A stretch of DNA of 36,655 nt from Pseudorhodobacter antarcticus (GTDB taxonomy: Bacteria > Pseudomonadota > Alphaproteobacteria > Rhodobacterales > Rhodobacteraceae), in contig CAMAYO010000020.1 of assembly GCA_945862465.1 (NCBI GenBank), forward strand, positions 1 to 36,655, given 5' to 3'. Positions 8,361 through 16,892 of this stretch are shown piece after piece (position 1 is the first letter of the stretch; every line of letters begins with the position of its first letter). The notes beneath the pieces were generated by a model, which was not told the origin of the DNA, searched no databases, and saw nothing but the letters and a program-made list of their open reading frames with translations. The translations under genes and the position numbers were made by a program.

Positions 8361-8413
8361 CGTGGGATATTTGTGCACATATGAAAGGGGCAAATGGCCC
8401 CTGATGAGGCTTC

Positions 8414-9424
8414 GTGGCCCTGTTACAGACCCTTATTCTGCGCGTGATCACCACCGCCGTGACCCTGTTAGGTGTGGCGGTGATTGTGTTTTTTGTGATC
8501 CGCGTGGTGCCAGGAAACCCCATTGCCATGATGCTGCCGCCGGGGGCTACGGCAGAGGATATTGCCAATCTGACGGCGATTTACGGTTTGGATAAGTCGA
8601 TCCCGCAGCAGTTTTTCATCTGGGGTACGGGGGTTTTGGGCGGAGATTTTGGCACCTCGATCACCTTGAAACAGCCCGTGTTGGAGCTTGTTCTGGGGCG
8701 GTTGCCGGCCACGTTAGAGCTTTCAGTGCTGGCCTTGGTTATGGCGATTGTCATCGGTGGGGCGGCGGCGCTGACAGGAACCCGCTTGCGGGAAACGCGG
8801 GTGGAAGGCGGAATCGATGTGGCCCAAGGTATGGCCCTGTCGGTTCCCGATTTTCTGTGGGGGCTGGTGTTGATTTTGGTCTTTGGCGTGTTGGTGCCGG
8901 TGTTCCAAATCTCGGGTCGTGTGACACCCTCGCTGCAACTACCGTTTGTGAGCGATTTTTACTTGGTGGAAAGCCTGCTGCGGCTGCGCTTTGATCTGAG
9001 CCTGGACCTTCTGTCGCATATGCTTCTGCCAGCCTTGGCCTTGGCCATTCCACTGGCGGCGATCATCGGGCAGTTGTTGAAGCAAAGCCTGAAAGAGACG
9101 ATGCATCTGGATTACGTCACCTTGGCGCGCACCCAAGGCTATTCGGAAGCCAAGGTGATCTGGTCGCAGGCGCTGCCCAATGCGATTTTGCCGACGCTGA
9201 CCTTGGTGGGGGTGCAGTTCACCTTTCTCATCGGCGGCACGGTGATCATCGAGCGGCTGTTTTCATACGAAGGCTTGGGCAACATGGCGATTGATGCCGT
9301 GATCAACCGCGATTTGCCGCTTATACAGGGCATTGTGATCTTGTTTGCCGTGATCTTCACTGGCGTGAACCTGCTGGTCGATCTGACCTATGCCGCCTTG
9401 AACCCAAGGTTGCGTCATGGCTGA
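8414..9424 (+). CDS. ABC transporter permease, DppB/OppB-type
   Basis: This 336-residue inner-membrane permease has the DppB layout: a first membrane helix (LLGVAVIVFFVIRVVPGNP), a periplasmic domain rich in the PQQFFIWGTGVLGGDFGTS pattern, then five further hydrophobic segments. The cytoplasmic EAA loop (ARTQGYSEAKVIWSQALPNA) contacts the ATPase. It starts with GTG at 8414, preceded by TGAGGC. Its stop overlaps the next permease start by 8 bp, indicating coupled translation of the pair that forms the transmembrane channel. Confidence 0.9.
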   Translation: MALLQTLILRVITTAVTLLGVAVIVFFVIRVVPGNPIAMMLPPGATAEDIANLTAIYGLDKSIPQQFFIWGTGVLGGDFGTSITLKQPVLELVLGRLPATLELSVLALVMAIVIGGAAALTGTRLRETRVEGGIDVAQGMALSVPDFLWGLVLILVFGVLVPVFQISGRVTPSLQLPFVSDFYLVESLLRLRFDLSLDLLSHMLLPALALAIPLAAIIGQLLKQSLKETMHLDYVTLARTQGYSEAKVIWSQALPNAILPTLTLVGVQFTFLIGGTVIIERLFSYEGLGNMAIDAVINRDLPLIQGIVILFAVIFTGVNLLVDLTYAALNPRLRHG

Positions 9425-10268
9425 GGGACGGTTTCAAGTGCGCCGCAGGGCAGGAGTGCGGCTGTGGCTTTCGGCGGCTTGGCTGATCGTGCTGGTCATC
9501 GTGGCCTTGTTTGCCCCCTATTTAGCGCCGAAAGACCCGCTGGAGCAGGATTTGTTCGCAGGCCGTTTGCCACCATTTTGGATGCAGGGGGCAGATGCGG
9601 CATTCTTGCTGGGCACCGATAGCCTTGGGCGCGATGTGCTAAGCCGGATCATCTTTGGCACCCGCATTGCGCTGACGGTGGCAGTGATTTCGGCCAGCCT
9701 GACCTGCTTGGTGGGCGCAGCACTTGGCCTGCTGGCGGGGTTTTATCGCGGCTGGGTTGATGTGGTTGTGTCGCGCTTTATCGATATCTGGATGGCGTTT
9801 CCGCCTGTCTTATTCTCGATCCTGCTGATTGCTGTCATCGGGCCGGGCCTGTTTTCGATCATCTTGGCAATTGTGGTGATCGATTGGACCCGCTTTGCCC
9901 GCGTGATCAGGGCTGAGGCTATGACGCAGAGCGCGATGGACTATGTCGCCTCAGCGCGCGTGGCGGGGCGGGGGCGGTTTGGCATTTTGCTGCGCGAGAT
10001 TTTGCCCAATGTGCTGCCCATCATCGTGGTGCTGCTGACGCTGGAAATGGGCATCGCGGTGATTGTGGAAGCGATTTTGTCTTTCGTGAACCTGTCGATT
10101 TCCACCGATGACCCGACCTGGGGCGGCATGATTTCGGAAGGGCGCACATCTATCCATCAAGCGTGGTGGGTGCTGGTCTTCCCGTTGATCACGCTGTTCT
10201 TGACCGTGCTGTCGTTTTCGCAACTGGGCGAGGGGTTGAAGAACCGCTTCGATCCGGTGCTGCGATGA
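9417..10268 (+). CDS. ABC transporter permease, DppC/OppC-type
   Basis: This 283-residue partner permease begins with a charged N-terminus and a first helix (LSAAWLIVLVIVALFAPYLAP), followed by the DppC-specific LGTDSLGRDVLSRIIFGTRIA. The EAA loop is visible as ASARVAGRGRFGILLREILP near the middle. It overlaps the preceding permease by 8 bp and the following ATPase by 4 bp (ATGA at 10265-10268). With its neighbour it makes the heterodimeric membrane channel of a peptide-type importer. Confidence 0.9.
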   Translation: MAEGRFQVRRRAGVRLWLSAAWLIVLVIVALFAPYLAPKDPLEQDLFAGRLPPFWMQGADAAFLLGTDSLGRDVLSRIIFGTRIALTVAVISASLTCLVGAALGLLAGFYRGWVDVVVSRFIDIWMAFPPVLFSILLIAVIGPGLFSIILAIVVIDWTRFARVIRAEAMTQSAMDYVASARVAGRGRFGILLREILPNVLPIIVVLLTLEMGIAVIVEAILSFVNLSISTDDPTWGGMISEGRTSIHQAWWVLVFPLITLFLTVLSFSQLGEGLKNRFDPVLR

Positions 10269-11113
10269 GCTTTTTGTCGGTGCGCAACCTGTCAGCACGG
10301 GTCAAGGGTGGCGGGCCTTTGCTGCGCGATGTGTCGTTGGATGTGGCTGTAGGCGAAGTGCGCGGCTTGGTTGGCGAAAGCGGTGCGGGCAAGTCGATGA
10401 TCGGCAAAGCGGTTTTGGGGATTTTGCCGAAGGCGGTTGAGATTACATCGGGCCAGATTATGCTGGACGGGGTTGATCTTTTGGCGCTGCCCCCCGCCCA
10501 GCGCCGCATCAAGGTGGGGGCGACCTGTGCGCTTATTCCGCAAGACCCGCTGACGGCCCTGAACCCCTCGCGTCGGATCGGGGTGCAGATCACCGACCGA
10601 TTGGTGGATATTCTGGGCTGGACGCGGCAGCGGGCCGAAGAGCGCGCGCTTGCCTTGCTGGGCGAAGTGCAGATCACCGAGCCCACCCGCGTGCTGCGGC
10701 AATATCCGCATGAATTGTCGGGCGGAATGCGCCAGCGCATCTTGATCGCATCCGCCTTTGCGGCGGAACCGAAGCTGATCGTGGCGGACGAGCCGACAAC
10801 CGCCTTGGATGTGACGGTGCAAAAGCAGATCCTAAAGCTGATCGCCGCCCTGCAAGTGCGGCATGGCACGGCGCTGCTGTTTGTGACGCATGATTTGGGT
10901 GTGGTCAGCAAGGTGTGCCAGAAGCTGTCGGTGCTGTATGCTGGCAAGGTGGTGGAGGACAGTGCGGTGGCAGATTTCTTCCGCGCACCCAAACACCCCT
11001 ATTCCGCAGCCCTTTTGGCCGCGACGCCGAAATACACCGACCCATTGGCCGGCTTGCAGCCCGTTCCCGAAGCTGTGATCGCCGCCGTGCGGGCCGAGGT
11101 GGCGCATGGCTGA
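10265..11113 (+). CDS. ABC transporter ATP-binding protein, DppD/OppD-type
   Basis: This 282-residue ATPase carries Walker A GESGAGKS near residue 38, the ABC signature LSGGMRQRI, Walker B LIVADEPTTALD, and a switch histidine in FVTHDLG. The C-terminal FFRAPKHPYSAALLAATP is the oligopeptide-transporter tail. The ATG at 10265 overlaps the permease stop in ATGA; an in-frame start at 10163 would lie inside the permease gene and is rejected. It hydrolyses ATP with the following gene product to drive import. Confidence 0.9.
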   Translation: MSFLSVRNLSARVKGGGPLLRDVSLDVAVGEVRGLVGESGAGKSMIGKAVLGILPKAVEITSGQIMLDGVDLLALPPAQRRIKVGATCALIPQDPLTALNPSRRIGVQITDRLVDILGWTRQRAEERALALLGEVQITEPTRVLRQYPHELSGGMRQRILIASAFAAEPKLIVADEPTTALDVTVQKQILKLIAALQVRHGTALLFVTHDLGVVSKVCQKLSVLYAGKVVEDSAVADFFRAPKHPYSAALLAATPKYTDPLAGLQPVPEAVIAAVRAEVAHG

Positions 11114-11906
11114 CTTATACACCATCACCGACCTGCACTTGTCTTTGGCCGATATGACGCGCAAGCCCTTGTTCGGATTGGCGCCTAGGCTGGATATTTT
11201 GAAGGGCCTAAGTTTCAGCATCGAAAAGGGCGCGGTGCTGGGGATTGTGGGCGGGTCAGGATCAGGCAAGTCAACGCTGGGGCGGGCTTTGGTGCGGTTG
11301 CTGGAACCCTCGGGCGGGCAGGTTGTGTTTGACGGGACCGATATCACCCACCTGTCCGACGCCGAATTGCGCCCGTTGCGGCGCAGGTTTCAGATGATCT
11401 TCCAAGACCCGATGAGCAGCCTGAACCCGCGCCACCGTGTTGGCACGATCATCGCTGAACCGTTGCGGCTGCACGGGTTTGACGGCATCCAAGCCCGCGT
11501 GCTGCGGGCGCTAGACCATGTGGGCTTGCCCAAAGAATTCGCGCAGCGCTACCCGCATGAGTTGTCAGGCGGGCAGCGGCAAAGGGTGGGCATCGCGCGG
11601 GCGATTGCACTAGAGCCGGACTTTATTCTGGCCGATGAGATTGTGTCGGGCCTTGATGTATCTTCCCAAGCGCAGGTGTTGAACCTGTTGGAACGCTTGG
11701 TGGCCGAACTTGGAATGACGCTGGCCTTCATCTCGCACGATCTAAGCGTGGTGCGGCGGTTGTGTCAGCGGGTGATGGTGTTGCAGCACGGACAGATCGT
11801 GGAAAACCGCGAGACGGCGGCGTTGTTTGCCGACCCGCAAGCGCAATACACCCGCGACTTGCTGGGGGCCATTCCGCTGCCTGACCCAAGTCAGGTGTGG
11901 GTCTAA
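11106..11906 (+). CDS. ABC transporter ATP-binding protein, DppF/OppF-type
   Basis: This 266-residue second ATPase has Walker A GGSGSGKST, Q-loop IFQDPMSSLNPRHRVG, signature LSGGQRQRVGIARA, Walker B FILADEIVSGLD and the H-loop ISHDLSVV. Walker B ends DEIVSGLD where DEPVSALD is common, a mild substitution. It overlaps the preceding ATPase by 8 bp and closes the transporter operon; the 80 bp to pyrF contain no clear terminator. Length is slightly below the usual 300-330 residues because the C-terminal tail is short. Confidence 0.9.
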   Translation: MADLYTITDLHLSLADMTRKPLFGLAPRLDILKGLSFSIEKGAVLGIVGGSGSGKSTLGRALVRLLEPSGGQVVFDGTDITHLSDAELRPLRRRFQMIFQDPMSSLNPRHRVGTIIAEPLRLHGFDGIQARVLRALDHVGLPKEFAQRYPHELSGGQRQRVGIARAIALEPDFILADEIVSGLDVSSQAQVLNLLERLVAELGMTLAFISHDLSVVRRLCQRVMVLQHGQIVENRETAALFADPQAQYTRDLLGAIPLPDPSQVWV

Positions 11907-11986
11907 GGGACCGCTGACCAGACCAGCCGGGAAGGCTTGACAGCGCGGCGCAGTCCTTGCAACTGGGCGCGAAACAGGGGGCATTC

Positions 11987-12685
11987 ATGACAAAACATTC
12001 TGACGACCGGCTGATCGTGGCGCTTGATGTGCCTAACCTGATCCAAGGCATGGCGCTGGTGGACCGGCTTGGTGACAGCGTAAGCTTTTACAAGATCGGG
12101 CTGGGGATGCTGACCGGCGGCGGCTTGGCCTTGGCCAACGAACTGAAGCAAGAGCGCGGCAAGCGGGTGTTTTTGGACATGAAGCTGTTCGACATTGGTG
12201 CCACGATTGAGGCCGCCGTGCGGGGGCTGGCGCAATATGACCTTGATTTCCTGACCGTCCACGGCGACCCGCAGGTGGTGCGCGCGGCGGCAGAGGGTAA
12301 GGCGGGGTCTGATATGAAGATCTTGGCCGTGACGGTGCTGACATCTTTGGACCGCGCCGATCTGGACGCGAACCTGATCAAAGCGGGCGATATTGCCCAG
12401 ATCACGCTGGAACGCGCCGCCCGCGCTTTAGAGGCGGGGGCGGATGGGGTGATCGCCTCACCGCAAGAAGCGATGATGATCCGCGCTTTGCCACAAGCGC
12501 GCGGCAAGCTGATCGTCACCCCCGGCGTGCGGCCAGCGGGGACAGCGCAGGGCGACCAAAAGCGCATCGCGACACCCGCGCAGGCGATTGCCGATGGGGC
12601 CGACCATATCGTGGTGGGGCGGCCTATCTGGCAAGCAGACGACCCTGCCGCAGCGGCGCGGGCGATTGTGGCGGGGTTGGGGTAG
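11987..12685 (+). CDS. pyrF: orotidine 5'-phosphate decarboxylase
   Basis: The 232-residue enzyme converts OMP to UMP, the last step of pyrimidine synthesis. The N-terminal LIVALDVPN and the catalytic Asp/Lys segment FLDMKLFDIGATIEAAVRG match the bacterial family, as do TVHGDP and the C-terminal phosphate-binding GADHIVVGRPIW. ATG 11987 is used because the family match begins there. A TTGACA at 11937-11942 could be a -35 box of its own promoter but no good -10 box follows. The gene ends 2 bp from the convergent restriction endonuclease gene. Confidence 0.95.
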   Translation: MTKHSDDRLIVALDVPNLIQGMALVDRLGDSVSFYKIGLGMLTGGGLALANELKQERGKRVFLDMKLFDIGATIEAAVRGLAQYDLDFLTVHGDPQVVRAAAEGKAGSDMKILAVTVLTSLDRADLDANLIKAGDIAQITLERAARALEAGADGVIASPQEAMMIRALPQARGKLIVTPGVRPAGTAQGDQKRIATPAQAIADGADHIVVGRPIWQADDPAAAARAIVAGLG

Positions 12686-12687
12686 GG

Positions 12688-13320
12688 TCAGAAAAGGTTT
12701 GTTGTGATTTTTGCTCGTGCGCGTAGGTGCGCTTGAACTTCCGCCTTAATGGTATCTGGGTGCTCCGGTCGTTCTTTGCATTTAGCGGCCCACTCGCGAC
12801 CCGGATGAAGGACATCCCATCGTGATCTCATTTGGTTAAAACGACCAGCGCCGGGCGTATGGTTTCCAAAGCCATCAACAATCACATTCCACAATGGCGA
12901 GAATTTCGAAATCATTAGGTTTTCACCAAGCGGAATCCAGATGTCGTCAACGATCAGATAACGACACCAAAAATCTTCTAAGTTTAGATTTCTAACCGCC
13001 CGAATGCTGTCAGCGTGCTCCTTAAGTCGCAGCCTCAGACTTCTACTTTCAGATAAGATCGATTGCTCTCCACCCTTTCGCCCGCCCAAAGGAATTGCTT
13101 TACCAACATAAATTGGTGATTTCCAAAACTGATTACGATTTTCATCCGAAAGTTGGCGGTAGGCGTCAAATTCTCCAACGTAGTATATCGAATAAATTCC
13201 TGCCCCTGCGAATGAATCCAAAGTTCCGAGTTGGACAGGCGCTTTTTCCAGTAAAGCCTCACCTACCGAGGCAGCGAGGTTTCTCTTATCTAATGGGTTA
13301 AATGGCAACGGATCGGTCAT
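12688..13320 (-). CDS. Eco29kI-family type II restriction endonuclease (GIY-YIG)
   Basis: The 210-residue protein carries a GIY-YIG nuclease fold: GIY at 41-43 and YVG at 71-73. The LRLRLKEH helix supplies R98 and H102; E133 and N145 follow in LGENLM and SPLWN. From memory the Eco29kI active site is Y49, Y76, R104, H108, E142 and N154, and the R-H and E-N spacings (4 and 12) agree exactly. The segment VDGFGNHTPGAGR is also typical. Eco29kI cuts CCGCGG; that specificity is likely but not certain here. Its start overlaps the methyltransferase stop by 4 bp, so both are translated from one message with the methylase first. Base composition is much more AT-rich than the flanks. Confidence 0.87.
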   Translation of the reverse strand: MTDPLPFNPLDKRNLAASVGEALLEKAPVQLGTLDSFAGAGIYSIYYVGEFDAYRQLSDENRNQFWKSPIYVGKAIPLGGRKGGEQSILSESRSLRLRLKEHADSIRAVRNLNLEDFWCRYLIVDDIWIPLGENLMISKFSPLWNVIVDGFGNHTPGAGRFNQMRSRWDVLHPGREWAAKCKERPEHPDTIKAEVQAHLRARAKITTNLF

Positions 13321-14522
13321 TGCATAAGTCGCTTTCTACCTTCCTGTCTGATGCTTGCCTCACAAAGTTTTTCGGCAACACTAGAAGCCACTGCCTGAGC
13401 AAGGACTACAGGGACAGCATTGCCGATTTGCCGCATCGCTTCTGACCAAGCACCATCAAATAGATAGCCGTCTGGAAAAGTCTGCAGCCGCGCGGCTTCG
13501 CGAATTGTGAAATATCTGACCAATCCATTTGGTAAAACGAGCATATTCTCGCCACCTGGCACACCATGTCCACCTGCTTTTAAAGCTTTTGAAGGGAAAT
13601 CTAGTGGGCTTCCGGTATGCCCCTGGTATGACTTGGCACCGATCTGCAAACGGTGGTTATAAACATGAGAGTATTCAGCTTCGAATGTCGGTTCAGGGAG
13701 GCCTATCAAGGCATCTCTGACAGTTTGCCACGGTGACGTTGTTGCGGGTTCATTGTCCCCTCGAATTTCACAAACTTTTTTCTTAAAAAAAGACGGCAAA
13801 GAGGGTCGTAGGCCTTTTGGCACTTCATGACGATCCCAGTACTCACCGGTAACCCATTGCGACCTTAGTAATTCACTTTGAGAATGTGTATGCTTAGGCC
13901 AATGCCACTGAACGTCTTGATCAGTTCTAAATCCAACTATGAAAACTCTATCGCGTTTTTGCGGTGTACCGAAGTCAGCAGCATTATACAGGTGCCTTTC
14001 GACGACATACCGCAACCCAATTTCTGCAGTTGAAGTCAAACATTCTGTTAAACGTTCAGAATGTCTTTCCCAACCTTCATTCTCGAAGCGCTCTATCTCG
14101 GGGGCTCTTAAGATATTTTCAATGTAATTTAAATAGTTTGTAAAATTAGATCGAGTCAGTCCACGAACGTTTTCGATGATGAAACTTCTTGGCTTAACTT
14201 GCGCCAAAACACGCGAGTAGGCTGAGAACATGTCGCGATCATCTTTATAAGCCTGGTGCTTCCCGCCAATCGAAAACGGTTGGCACGGCGGGCCCCCGGT
14301 AAGTAGATCAATAGTGCCCTGGTGTTCGGAAAAATCCATTTCTCTTACGTCACCGCGCAACACCGCGAGATTCCGTAGCAATGGATAGCCACGATCACGA
14401 TTTACTTCGAGAGTATTACAAGCCCAACGATCCCATTCTGCCGCAGCAACGGTATGAAAGCCCGCCATAGCCGTTCCAAGTGCTAGCCCACCAGCACCCG
14501 CAAATAGCTCAATTGAACGCAT
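13317..14522 (-). CDS. type II DNA (cytosine-5) methyltransferase of the Eco29kI-like system
   Basis: This 401-residue m5C methyltransferase has all main motifs in order: I (ELFAGAGGLALG, S-adenosylmethionine binding), IV (GGPPCQPFS, catalytic C80), VI (FIIENVRGL), VIII (QKRDRVFIVG), then the target-recognition region and motifs IX-X (EAARLQTFP and IGNAVPVVLA). It would protect host DNA from the partner nuclease by methylating the same site. CCGCGG is present many times in this window (for example near 375, 15027 and 30764), so the site is not avoided, as expected if it is methylated. The reading frame is low in GC: 25 of 60 bases at 13921-13980, against 44 of 60 in dinB at 15601-15660. ATG 14522 gives motif I at residue 3. 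Confidence 0.93.
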   Translation of the reverse strand: MRSIELFAGAGGLALGTAMAGFHTVAAAEWDRWACNTLEVNRDRGYPLLRNLAVLRGDVREMDFSEHQGTIDLLTGGPPCQPFSIGGKHQAYKDDRDMFSAYSRVLAQVKPRSFIIENVRGLTRSNFTNYLNYIENILRAPEIERFENEGWERHSERLTECLTSTAEIGLRYVVERHLYNAADFGTPQKRDRVFIVGFRTDQDVQWHWPKHTHSQSELLRSQWVTGEYWDRHEVPKGLRPSLPSFFKKKVCEIRGDNEPATTSPWQTVRDALIGLPEPTFEAEYSHVYNHRLQIGAKSYQGHTGSPLDFPSKALKAGGHGVPGGENMLVLPNGLVRYFTIREAARLQTFPDGYLFDGAWSEAMRQIGNAVPVVLAQAVASSVAEKLCEASIRQEGRKRLMQ

Positions 14523-14713
14523 AATCCCAAACCTCTCGACTGTTTTCCTCGTCCATCATCCTTAGCAGATAGATAGTCAACATTTCGAGGAAACTGTAAG
14601 TGACAACTTCGTCTTATTGCTTTGCGATATTCCTTCGGTTTCAACCTACCCCAAAGTTTACACTTTAGCAAACCGTTTCCCTCCCCCTCCCCCCATGCTA
14701 CCCTCCCCCCATC
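14523..14713. other. intergenic region between the restriction cassette and dinB
   Basis: These 191 bp separate two divergent genes. The left part is AT-rich like the cassette and presumably holds the methyltransferase promoter; the composition switches to pyrimidine-rich (CCCTCC runs) from about 14690, which probably marks the cassette edge. I found no LexA-type GTTC-N7-GTTC box for dinB, no duplicated target site and no control-protein gene. Confidence 0.4.
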
Positions 14714-15967
14714 ATGCCCAGACTGTGCCGCGATTGCCTTTCTCTTTTCCCCAGCGGTGCGCGGTGTCCCAACTGTCGCAGCCCGCGCATTGTGGCGCAC
14801 GCTGAACTGGAAAGCCTTTCCATCGCGCATATGGATTGTGACGCCTTTTATGCCAGCGTTGAAAAGCGCGATGATCCGGCGTTGCGCGATCAGCCGGTGA
14901 TTGTGGGCGGCGGGACGCGGGGGGTGGTTTCGACCTGTTGTTATCTGGCGCGCATTCATGGGGTGCGCTCTGCCATGCCGATGTTTCAGGCGCTGAAGCT
15001 GTGCCCGAATGCGGTGGTGGTGAAACCGCGGATGCAGGTTTATGTCGACACCTCACGTCAGATCCGCGCTTTGATGGAGACGTTGACGCCCGCCATCGAA
15101 CCCCTGTCGCTGGACGAGGCGTTTTTAGACCTGACCGGCACCGCCCGCCTGCACGGCGCGCCGCCGGCTGTGATGCTGGCGCAGTTGGTGCAGCAGATCG
15201 AGGTGCAGGTGGGGGTGACGGGGTCTATCGGGCTGTCGCACAACAAGTTTCTGGCCAAAATCGCATCAGACCTTGATAAACCGCGCGGGTTTTCGATCAT
15301 CGGGCTGGCCGAGACGGCTGACTTTCTGCGCCCCAAACCTTTGCGCATTTTGTGGGGCGTGGGGGCGGCGACCCAAGCCTCGTTAGAAGCTGCGGGCATT
15401 CGCACCATCGCCGACCTGTTGCGCTGGGACAGGGGCGATTTGCAGGCGCGCTTTGGGCAGATGGGCGAGCGGTTGTATCACTTGGCGCGGGGGCAAGATC
15501 ACCGACGGGTGTCGCGCGATGAGAAGGTGAAGTCGATTTCTAAAGAAACCACGTTCTTTGAGGATACCGCCGATTTTGATCTGCTCGATGGCCATATCTG
15601 GCGGCTGTCAGAACAGGTGGCCGACCGTGCCAAGGCCAAGCGGCTGGCGGGGCGGACGGTGACGCTCAAGCTGAAGCGCGGCGATTTTCAACTGATCACA
15701 CGGCGCAGCACTTTGGGCGATGCAACGCAGCTGACCGACCGCATTTACCGCGCCGCACGCGATTTGTTTGTGCAAGCGGCGGGCAAGGGACCCTTTCGGT
15801 TGATTGGGGTTGGAATTTCCGACCTTTGCGCCGAAGACCAAGCCGATCTGTCGCCCGATCTACTAGACCCAGATGCCACCAAGCGTGCCGCAGCCGAACG
15901 CGCTGCCGATGCCATTCGCGCGCGTTTCGGGCCAGAGGCGATTATCAAAGGCCGTTCGCTGCGCTGA
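14714..15967 (+). CDS. dinB: DNA polymerase IV with N-terminal zinc ribbon
   Basis: This 417-residue Y-family polymerase copies damaged templates. The palm motif MDCDAFYASVE gives D41 and D43, and SLDEAFLD the other acidic pair. The tandem helix-hairpin-helix thumb region (LRILWGVGAATQASLEAAGI) and the little finger follow. Unlike E. coli DinB it has about 33 extra residues at the N-terminus with C5-x2-C8-x9-C18-x2-C21, a probable zinc ribbon. This start keeps the four cysteines; starting later would lose them. It converges exactly on the stop of the N-formylglutamate amidohydrolase. SOS control could not be shown. Confidence 0.92.
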   Translation: MPRLCRDCLSLFPSGARCPNCRSPRIVAHAELESLSIAHMDCDAFYASVEKRDDPALRDQPVIVGGGTRGVVSTCCYLARIHGVRSAMPMFQALKLCPNAVVVKPRMQVYVDTSRQIRALMETLTPAIEPLSLDEAFLDLTGTARLHGAPPAVMLAQLVQQIEVQVGVTGSIGLSHNKFLAKIASDLDKPRGFSIIGLAETADFLRPKPLRILWGVGAATQASLEAAGIRTIADLLRWDRGDLQARFGQMGERLYHLARGQDHRRVSRDEKVKSISKETTFFEDTADFDLLDGHIWRLSEQVADRAKAKRLAGRTVTLKLKRGDFQLITRRSTLGDATQLTDRIYRAARDLFVQAAGKGPFRLIGVGISDLCAEDQADLSPDLLDPDATKRAAAERAADAIRARFGPEAIIKGRSLR

Positions 15968-16840
15968 TTATTCCGCCGCGATGGGCAGGGCTTGGCGACC
16001 TATCGCAGCCAATTCGCCGACCACGCGGTTGATGCGCTGACAAAAGGCGGAAAAGTTGGGCAGCGGTTCGACCTTGCGTTCGTCCAAGTATAGCGAGCGG
16101 TCAATTTCCACCTGCACGACGTGTTTGTTTGACACAGGGTGCCCATAGGCTTGGGAAATGTATGCCCCCGCAAAGGGCGAATTGCGCGCCACGCGAAAGC
16201 CAGCCTTGGTAAAGATCGCTTCCACCTGATCCACCACTGCGCGTGCTGCGGCAGCGCCAAAGCGGTCGCCCAAGACCACCTGCGGCAGCTCTTGGCCAGG
16301 GCGCATATGGGCGGCAATCGCCTCGTGCGGCATCGAGTGGCAGTCGATCAGAATCGCCTCGCCAAAGGTGGCGTGGGTGTCGTCAATCAACCCCTGCAAA
16401 GCCTTGTGCCACGGGTGCCAATGAGCGTCTATCCGCGCTTGCGCCTCGTCGCGGGGGATCTTGCCATGATAGATGGCGCGGCCCCCCGCCACGACGCGGG
16501 GAATCACCCCAAGGCCCGAGGCGATGCGCGGGTTATGCGCACCGCGCGGCACATCGGCGACCACGGCGGGGTCCAACTCATCAGCGCCCCGGTTCAGGTC
16601 GATATAGGCGCGGGGCGCTGTGGCGCATAAAAGAGGCGCACCAAACAGCGGGGCACGGGCAAAAAGCCTGTCTATATAAGCATCTTCCGATGATCGCAGC
16701 GCCAAAGGGACCAAGGGGCTGGCATCTAGAAAGGCCTGCGGATAGTCACGGCCGGAATGGGGCGAGGAAAAGATGACAGAGGTCTGCTGCCGCAAAGGCC
16801 GCGCCAAACGAAAAGCGGTGGCATTGGAAAGCGCGGTCAT
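15968..16840 (-). CDS. N-formylglutamate amidohydrolase family protein
   Basis: The 290-residue protein is of the PF05013 family, which hydrolyses N-formyl-L-glutamate, the last step of one histidine-degradation route. Visible family features are FSSPHSGRDYP near residue 27, YIDLNRGADELDP, the ILIDCHSMP metal-binding segment and NKHVVQVEIDRSLYLDE. ATG 16840 has a good site (GGAGG) 7 bp upstream; starts at 16851 or further would place that site inside the gene. No other hut genes are in view, so it may act on other N-formyl amino acids. Its stop abuts the dinB stop. Confidence 0.85.
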   Translation of the reverse strand: MTALSNATAFRLARPLRQQTSVIFSSPHSGRDYPQAFLDASPLVPLALRSSEDAYIDRLFARAPLFGAPLLCATAPRAYIDLNRGADELDPAVVADVPRGAHNPRIASGLGVIPRVVAGGRAIYHGKIPRDEAQARIDAHWHPWHKALQGLIDDTHATFGEAILIDCHSMPHEAIAAHMRPGQELPQVVLGDRFGAAAARAVVDQVEAIFTKAGFRVARNSPFAGAYISQAYGHPVSNKHVVQVEIDRSLYLDERKVEPLPNFSAFCQRINRVVGELAAIGRQALPIAAE

Positions 16841-16892
16841 CTTATCCTCCATCCCCTTAGCATAGCGGAACAATCGGGGGCGGAGAAAGCCC

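Noticed and set aside
14523-14713. LexA-controlled promoter of dinB
   Set aside because: No GTTC-N7-GTTC alphaproteobacterial SOS box was found.
14483-14959. 158-residue minus-strand frame crossing the dinB start
   Set aside because: It overlaps both dinB and the methyltransferase gene and shows no Vsr or control-protein motif.
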